From Persicitalea sp964500445 (GTDB lineage Bacteria; Bacteroidota; Bacteroidia; Cytophagales; Spirosomataceae), in assembly GCA_964500445.1 (NCBI GenBank), contig CAZCOG010000020.1, positions 34,539 to 98,538 of the forward strand: 64,000 bases of DNA. Direction: 5' to 3'. A program made the position numbers and the translations under genes. Positions 58,792 to 64,000 of the stretch are shown here, piece after piece; the first letter of the stretch is position 1; each line of letters starts with the position of its first letter. The notes under the pieces are model-generated. The model made no database searches, had not been told where the DNA came from, and was given only the letters and a program-made list of their open reading frames with translations.

Positions 58792-61581
58792 ATGAAAAAA
58801 ATTGGTTTGCTGTTTGTCTCGCTGCTGTTTGCTCTCAACCTCAGCGGGCAAGTCATCACGCTCGACTCTCAGACAAGTACTCCCTTTGTAATTTCTGACC
58901 AAGTTCAGCAGTATGTAGACACGACGGCGGCTATGTCGCTGGCCGAGGTGCAGAATAAAGATTTCCAACCCATTGGAAAGAGTGTTTTTCACTTCCCGTT
59001 TTCGGAGAATGCCCACTGGTACCGCTTCACCCTGCGGAATGATGCGCCGGAACGCCATACATGGTACCTGGAATGGGGAAATTCCATTGTGGAACGGGTC
59101 GAATGTTATCTGCCTCGTCCCGACGGTACGTATCAGGTATTGCGGGGGGGGACACTCGTACCCGAAAGCGACCGAGCCTACGATGGCCCGCTTCCGTACT
59201 TTGCACTTGGGCTGGCGACCGGTCAGCCAACAACCGTGTACTTGCGGGTGCAGAGCCAGCGAGGACATCGTTCGGATATCGTGATCCATGATGCCCAGTC
59301 GCTCCGCAGGACCGAACTGGATGACGCAAGCTCGTCAGGATTTGCCAATGGCATGGTACTGCTGCGTCTTTTCTTTGTATTGTTGCTGGCGATTTTCGCG
59401 GTCAAAGATAGGGCCTTCCGCGCTTACAGCTTCCTGCTGGTGATTCGCTCACTGGGTTTTTGGGGCATTCGCAGCGACCTGGGTGAACTCTTTACGGACA
59501 ATCCTGACCTTGCTACCCTCTTGAATTTCCTGTCCTATCATCTGGCACCCGTTGGGTATGTACTGATGGTAAAGGCCTTATTCCCGTACAAAAAGCTGCC
59601 GGGCCTGATACGCTACGGCCTGAACGCGATTCTGGTAGCAGTGCTTGTGTTGTGGGGCATCGTTGCTATCGATTACAACTGGAAATGGTTGCTGGCAAGC
59701 CAATACCTCGTTTTGCTGGCTCAGGTTTTCATCTTCGGGATATACATCTATGCCCTGGTCAAAAGATTGAAGATCAACTGGTACTACTCCGCTCCCTTTC
59801 TATTAGGGATAGGTAGCTACTTTTTTCTTGTGCTGAGTTCGGTGGGCGGGATCGACGCAGACTGGGTATTTGCGGTGGCTTACCTGCTGTTTTTCAGCGA
59901 GATTTTTGTTTTCGGTTTATTTCTGGGAAAAATCATTCTCGACTACCGCCGGGAACGCGAAACGGCCCAGCAGAAAGCGATCTTACAGGAAGCGCAGGCC
60001 GCCCAACTCAAAGAACTGGATGCCCTCAAAACCAATTTCTTCGCCAATATTTCCCACGAATTCCGCACGCCGCTCACCATGCTGGTGGGGCCGCTGGAAG
60101 ACTTCCGGCAGGATCAACCTGCCAACCCGCTCATTCCGGCCATGCAGCGCAGTGTACGGAGGCTCAGGTCGCTCATCGATCAGCTCCTCGACCTCTCGCG
60201 GCTCGAAGCCGGACATCTGAAAGCCGATATTGTTGAGGCCGATCTGGCCGTCTTTCTGCGGCAGTTGTTCGCGTCTTTCGAGTCACTGGCGCAGAGTCGG
60301 AACATTATTTTCAATTACCAGCAGAATTTTGGCAACCATACGGCCCGCTTCGACCCCGATAAGCTGGAAAAAATCGTCACCAATCTGCTGTCCAATGCCT
60401 TCAAGTTCACTCCCGAAGGCGGGCGGGTAACGGTAGACGTGACCTTCACCGACTCCGATCTGACGCTGCTGGTGCGGGACTACGGGATCGGGATCGAGGC
60501 GGCGCGGCTGCCGCATATCTTCGACCGCTTTTATCGGGTAGAAAGTACGGGACAAAACAACACCGAGGGCGCGGGGATCGGCCTGTCGCTGGTTCACGAA
60601 CTGGTGAAAGCCCTTAAAGGACAAATCCGGGTCGAAAGTGAGCCGGGCCGGGGCAGCACCTTTACATTGCGGCTCCCAACCGACGCCACCACTTGGCCCG
60701 AATACACCGTCGGGAAAAATGCCTCTAACTTGGCTCTGGTTACTCCGGAAGCTGATGTCCCGAATCACGGCGACACTCTTCCCGAACAGGGTTCCCGGCC
60801 GGACGATACGCCACTGATACTCATCGTGGAAGACAATCCCGACCTGCGGAACTACATGCTCGGCATTTTTGGAAAAAACTACCGGATCATTGAAGGTCAC
60901 GACGGGCTGGACGGCCTGGAACGCGCCTTCGAAGAAATCCCGGATCTGATCATCTGCGATGTAATGATGCCCCGGCTCGATGGATTTGGTTTTTGTAAAC
61001 AACTCAAATCCGACCCCCGCACCAGCCACATCCCGGTGGTGATGCTCACGGCCAAAGCCACGCTCGACGACCGCCTCACGGGGCTGGAACTTGGGGCGGA
61101 TGATTACCTGACGAAGCCCTTTGTCCGCGCCGAGCTGGAACTGCGGGTGCAGAATATGCTTCGCCAGCGTGACCTGATGCGCCGCAAATACAGCCTTCAG
61201 TTGACCGACCCCACGGCCAGCAAACAGGATTCTCCCGTAGCGGAATCGATCGATGAAAAATTCCTCCGGAAGGCCATCCGCACCGTGGAAGAACGGGGTA
61301 GCGACAGCCAATTCAGCATCGACGATCTCTGCGACGCCCTAAGCACCAGCCGCTCCAATCTGCACCGTAAACTAAAAGCCCTCACCGGCCAAAGTACCAC
61401 GGAATTCATCCGCAGCATCCGCATCCGGCGCGCCGCTGAACTACTGAAACAGCCGGATGCCAGCGTGTCGGAAGTGGCCTATCAGGTTGGGTTTGACAGC
61501 CCTTCCTATTTTTCCAAATCTTTCAGCGACCAGATGGGGGTTTCCCCCACCGACTGGGCCGCCAGCCAAAAAAAGAGTTAA
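58792..61581 (+). CDS. hybrid two-component regulator 2: 7TM sensor, histidine kinase, receiver, AraC HTH
   Basis: 929 residues, paralogous along its length to the protein at 45149-47989. Signal peptide (ending NLSGQ), 7TMR-DISM extracellular domain (~25-175, FSENAHWYRFTLRN), seven membrane helices (~185-390), HisKA with His422 in NISHEFRTPL, HATPase (DKLEKIVTNLLSNAFKFTPEGG, GAGIGLSL), receiver with Asp723 (IICDVMMPRLDGFGF) and AraC HTH (FSIDDLCDALSTSRSNLHRKL ... VAYQVGFDSPSYFSKSF). It is flanked by arrays B and C, whose shared half-site differs from array A, so its HTH probably has its own specificity (inference). Confidence 0.93.
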   Translation: MKKIGLLFVSLLFALNLSGQVITLDSQTSTPFVISDQVQQYVDTTAAMSLAEVQNKDFQPIGKSVFHFPFSENAHWYRFTLRNDAPERHTWYLEWGNSIVERVECYLPRPDGTYQVLRGGTLVPESDRAYDGPLPYFALGLATGQPTTVYLRVQSQRGHRSDIVIHDAQSLRRTELDDASSSGFANGMVLLRLFFVLLLAIFAVKDRAFRAYSFLLVIRSLGFWGIRSDLGELFTDNPDLATLLNFLSYHLAPVGYVLMVKALFPYKKLPGLIRYGLNAILVAVLVLWGIVAIDYNWKWLLASQYLVLLAQVFIFGIYIYALVKRLKINWYYSAPFLLGIGSYFFLVLSSVGGIDADWVFAVAYLLFFSEIFVFGLFLGKIILDYRRERETAQQKAILQEAQAAQLKELDALKTNFFANISHEFRTPLTMLVGPLEDFRQDQPANPLIPAMQRSVRRLRSLIDQLLDLSRLEAGHLKADIVEADLAVFLRQLFASFESLAQSRNIIFNYQQNFGNHTARFDPDKLEKIVTNLLSNAFKFTPEGGRVTVDVTFTDSDLTLLVRDYGIGIEAARLPHIFDRFYRVESTGQNNTEGAGIGLSLVHELVKALKGQIRVESEPGRGSTFTLRLPTDATTWPEYTVGKNASNLALVTPEADVPNHGDTLPEQGSRPDDTPLILIVEDNPDLRNYMLGIFGKNYRIIEGHDGLDGLERAFEEIPDLIICDVMMPRLDGFGFCKQLKSDPRTSHIPVVMLTAKATLDDRLTGLELGADDYLTKPFVRAELELRVQNMLRQRDLMRRKYSLQLTDPTASKQDSPVAESIDEKFLRKAIRTVEERGSDSQFSIDDLCDALSTSRSNLHRKLKALTGQSTTEFIRSIRIRRAAELLKQPDASVSEVAYQVGFDSPSYFSKSFSDQMGVSPTDWAASQKKS

Positions 61582-61681
61582 GGGGCAAGGCGGAGCAATA
61601 ACCCGCCATTTCACCCTTAACCGTTTTCGAATCCCCCCTTTACCGCCCAAACCCCGTTTCCAGCCTCTCAGAGGGGTCCGC

Positions 61682-61780
61682 TGCAACAATAGTACACATC
61701 AAATTTTCTGCTTTTGCAACACTAGTGTTAGTGATTGCAACAAGAGTGATAGCCAAAGAGAGAGCAATGGGGTAATTTTG
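61682..61780 (+). promoter_or_regulatory. array C: three TGCAACA half-sites plus -7 box
   Basis: TGCAACAATAGT at 61682, TGCAACACTAGTGTTAGTG at 61715 and TGCAACAAGAGTGATAG at 61736 (steps 33, 21). TAATTTTG, a perfect TAnnTTTG, is at 61773-61780, 37 nt after the start of the last site. The distal partner expected near 61662 is not recognisable. It would drive the adhesin-like gene at 62047. Confidence 0.68.
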
Positions 61781-61851
61781 CGCGTAATCCTTTTCCACCG
61801 AAAGGGCGGCGGCCTTGCCCGATCGTACTTTTAAACCAAACACTTCACCTC

Positions 61852-61962
61852 ATGAAACTTTTACTGCTCTCACTCTCGGCCTTCGTCAGCGTCATTGGCC
61901 TTTTCGATTCCAGCCAGTTGGATCACCTGGACCTCACCGCCGACCGGTTTGCTATTGCCTAG
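61852..61962 (+). pseudogene. short ORF with signal-like start, possible gene remnant
   Basis: ATG at 61852 opens 36 codons (MKLLLLSLSAFVSVIGLFDS..., ending RFAIA) to TAG at 61960. The start looks like a signal peptide and lies 71 nt after the array C -7 box, as adhesin 1 does after array A. Beyond the TAG the same frame reads GDITDDLWR to a second TAG at 61990, then runs open into the ATG of the adhesin at 62047. This could be the wreck of an upstream secreted gene or a leader peptide. No family was recognised. Confidence 0.3.
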
Positions 61963-62046
61963 GGCGACATCACCGATGACCTGTGGCGCTAGAAACCGGA
62001 GTTTTTTTCCAAGCATTTTTCACCCATTCTAAAACGCATTCCTATC

Positions 62047-63936
62047 ATGAAAAATCATTTACCCTATTTCAGGTCAAACAATCTTATGCCGTTGCGCGCC
62101 GCAGTACTGCTGCTTGTGCTGTCGTTTCTCATGACACCGGCCCTGGCCATCACCCGCTACGTAGATGCCGCCCGACCCGACAACAGCGGCGACGGCCTGA
62201 GCTGGACCACGGCCCACAAGTACCTGCAGACGGCCCTGGCCGCCGCCCAGTCCGGCGACCAGATCTGGGTGGCACAGGGTATCTACAAGCCCACCACCAG
62301 CACTACCGACCGCGGGGATTACTTCGTGATGAAAGAAAATGTAAAAATCTACGGCGGCTTTACCAGTGGGCAAATGAACCTCACTGACCGCGATACCAAC
62401 CCACTCACCAACAGCACCGTCCTGAGCGGGGATATTGATAGCGATAATACGCTGGCAGGCAACAGCTACCACTTGATTGTCAACAATTATAATTTTTTGA
62501 CAGCCGAAGCCGTCCTGGACGGTTTCACCATCACCGGAGGCAATGCCAATGGATCCAACGTAGATAACTACGGTGGTGGTATTTTTTGCTCTCAGTCCAG
62601 TCCTGCAATAATACGCTGTGTCTTTCGGGGCGATGCCGCATCGACCGGTACTGGATATGGCGGAGCAATAGCTCTGCAAGGGAATAGTAGCGCTGTGATT
62701 GTCAATTGCCTTTTCGAGGCCAATAAGGCCTTGCGGGGAGGCGCAGTATCTTGTGAGTCCAGTACTCCCAACTTTATCAATTGCTCATTTCTTAGTAACA
62801 CATCTACTAATTATGGAGGGGCATTGTTTATGGATTCAAAGAGCAGTTCCTACCTCACCAACTGTTCTTTTACTAAAAATAGGGCTACTGAGGACGGAGA
62901 AGCGATTTACCTTAGAAATTTTGTCAACTTGGTCAATTGTGTGTTGTATGGAAACGGCGATCCGAATGAGGGTTCAAATACTATTTATAATGCTGTATAT
63001 AATGATCGCAGGGGCACAACCCTAGCCGATTACTGCCTATTCGATGCCGAAGTGAACGGCTACACAGGCTCTAACAACCTGACTACTACTATCAACCCCT
63101 TCGTATCCTCCACCAGTACCGTGCTGCGTCCCTGTTCGCCTGCCATCGACGCAGGCAGTAACGCCGCCTACGACGGCCCGGCCACCGACCTGGCCAACAA
63201 TCCGCGCACGGTGCGCACCATCGATATGGGGGCTTATGAGTTTCAGAGCGCCCTGCCGGTCATCGTAGCTACCCTAAGCGGCAATCCGTTACTCACCCCC
63301 AGTGAAAGCGACGGCCTAAGGGTAAGCATCAGCGACGGCACCGCTCCCTACACAATCGTCTACTCCGACGGCAGTACCAACTACACGGTCAGCAACTACC
63401 AGAGCGGCGACAATATTCCCGTATACCCGGCGCAGCCCACTACCTACACGCTGGTGTCCGTCACCGACGCCAATGGCTGTGTGGGTACTGCGAGCGGCAG
63501 TGTCACCGTGCAGGATGCACGCTGCGGCAACAAAAACCAGAACGTGACCATCTGCTACTACGGCGTCACGCAGTGCGTCAGCGAAAAGATCGCCCAACGC
63601 TACCTCAAACTCGGTGCCACGCTCGGCGGTTGTGGCACGGGTAATGCGCGCATCGGCGCGGAAGAGACCAGCGCCCCGCTGCAACTCGCGCTGAAAGCCT
63701 ACCCCAATCCCATGCAGGATGCCGTGACCCTGGAAGTACTTACCCCCAGCGCGGGCGAGGCCACCTTCGAGGTGGTCGACCTGACGGGCCGCACCCGGCA
63801 GAGCCGCAATGAGGTTCTGGTGGAAGGGTTGAACGAAGTCGGGCTGCGGCTGGGTAGTTTGCCCGCGGGCCTCTACCTGATCCGAGCCACCGACGCGCGT
63901 AACCGACAGGGCGTCGTGAAGGTGAGCAAGGAGTAA
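62047..63936 (+). CDS. secreted beta-helix protein with T9SS sorting domain
   Basis: 629 residues. Signal peptide ends near residue 35 (MTPALAITRYVD). One beta-helix module follows, starting RYVDAARPDNSGDGLSWTTA, whose first ~100 residues are nearly identical to the second module of the protein at 48273-54161 (TALAAAQSGDQIWVAQGIYK; KIYGGFTSGQ). It closes with SPAIDAGSNAAYDGPATDLANN and IDMGAYE. One SprB-like unit (YTLVSVTDANGCVGT), the CGNKNQNVTICYYGVTQCVS module and a type A sorting domain (AYPNPMQDAVTLEV ... GLYLIRATDARN) complete it. Likely a surface adhesin of the same regulon; shorter sister of adhesin 1. Confidence 0.9.
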   Translation: MKNHLPYFRSNNLMPLRAAVLLLVLSFLMTPALAITRYVDAARPDNSGDGLSWTTAHKYLQTALAAAQSGDQIWVAQGIYKPTTSTTDRGDYFVMKENVKIYGGFTSGQMNLTDRDTNPLTNSTVLSGDIDSDNTLAGNSYHLIVNNYNFLTAEAVLDGFTITGGNANGSNVDNYGGGIFCSQSSPAIIRCVFRGDAASTGTGYGGAIALQGNSSAVIVNCLFEANKALRGGAVSCESSTPNFINCSFLSNTSTNYGGALFMDSKSSSYLTNCSFTKNRATEDGEAIYLRNFVNLVNCVLYGNGDPNEGSNTIYNAVYNDRRGTTLADYCLFDAEVNGYTGSNNLTTTINPFVSSTSTVLRPCSPAIDAGSNAAYDGPATDLANNPRTVRTIDMGAYEFQSALPVIVATLSGNPLLTPSESDGLRVSISDGTAPYTIVYSDGSTNYTVSNYQSGDNIPVYPAQPTTYTLVSVTDANGCVGTASGSVTVQDARCGNKNQNVTICYYGVTQCVSEKIAQRYLKLGATLGGCGTGNARIGAEETSAPLQLALKAYPNPMQDAVTLEVLTPSAGEATFEVVDLTGRTRQSRNEVLVEGLNEVGLRLGSLPAGLYLIRATDARNRQGVVKVSKE

Positions 63937-63946
63937 CTCTTCGGCT

Positions 63947-63994
63947 GGAACGCCAGCCCGGTGGAACGCCAGCCCGGTGGAACGCCAGCCCGGT
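63947..63994. repeat. three exact tandem copies of a 16-bp unit
   Basis: GGAACGCCAGCCCGGT is repeated at 63947-63962, 63963-63978 and 63979-63994, directly after the stop of the adhesin gene. With the preceding GGCT the first copy can fold (GGCTGG-AACG-CCAGCC). It lies close to the window edge, so flanking structure cannot be judged. Confidence 0.9.
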
Positions 63995-64000
63995 ACGCTC

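Noticed and set aside
60283..61311. 342-codon minus-strand frame opposite hybrid regulator 2
   Set aside because: The plus strand encodes unmistakable kinase, receiver and HTH motifs here; the reverse frame has no domain.

Overview
The window comes from a Bacteroidota bacterium, most likely of the order Cytophagales (Spirosoma/Dyadobacter-like; inference). The grounds are three large secreted proteins ending in type IX secretion (T9SS) sorting domains, single-chain hybrid two-component regulators with AraC output, DUF2490/DUF1361/DUF2147 proteins, curli-type (csg) genes with very long curlin arrays, and -7 elements of the TAnnTTTG type. No rRNA, tRNA, IS element, phage gene or CRISPR array was recognised.

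Region 1 (1-11.5 kb) is housekeeping and envelope: two tandem PQQ-propeller lipoproteins, an XRE regulator, a DEAD-box RNA helicase overlapping a DUF1361 membrane protein, DUF2490 and DUF2147 proteins, an ABC exporter whose permease is fused to an M1 peptidase, and a PorT-like barrel. Region 2 (11.7-26.6 kb) is mostly carbohydrate metabolism: Gfo/Idh oxidoreductase, PVC-type cytochrome c protein, TIM-barrel protein, SDR, IlvD/Edd dehydratase, GH144-like glucanase and PfkB sugar kinase. It also holds a serine hydrolase, a divergent MerC/Fur pair around a palindrome, a DJ-1/PfpI protein and a fatty-acid-hydroxylase-like protein.

Region 3 (26.7-41.4 kb, all minus strand) is a curli system. Read in transcription order it has a LuxR/CsgD-like regulator, a 50-residue peptide with a textbook lasso-peptide leader motif (YxxPxLx3Gx5T), a 462-aa curlin, a 1655-aa giant curlin, a strong terminator, a short curlin, a CsgB-like subunit, CsgE, CsgF, CsgG fused to an extra beta-barrel, a TolB-like lipoprotein, and an asparagine-synthetase homolog lacking the glutaminase cysteine, as lasso cyclases do. 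A RiPP-type precursor and a cyclase-like enzyme bracketing a curli locus is the most unusual feature here. The other lasso enzymes (leader-binding protein and protease) are not in the window.

Region 4 (42-64 kb) has a DUF1080 protein, an MsbA-like ABC exporter, then two paralogous hybrid sensor/AraC regulators interleaved with three giant T9SS-exported adhesin-like proteins. Three promoters in this region carry matched arrays of repeated half-sites (spacing about 20/33/21 nt, with the -7 box 37-38 nt after the start of the last half-site). The sequence is TGGAACAT next to regulator 1 and TGCAACAATAGT around regulator 2. This suggests two diverged regulator/operator pairs controlling surface proteins, with one array apparently driving only a short transcript of about 300 nt.
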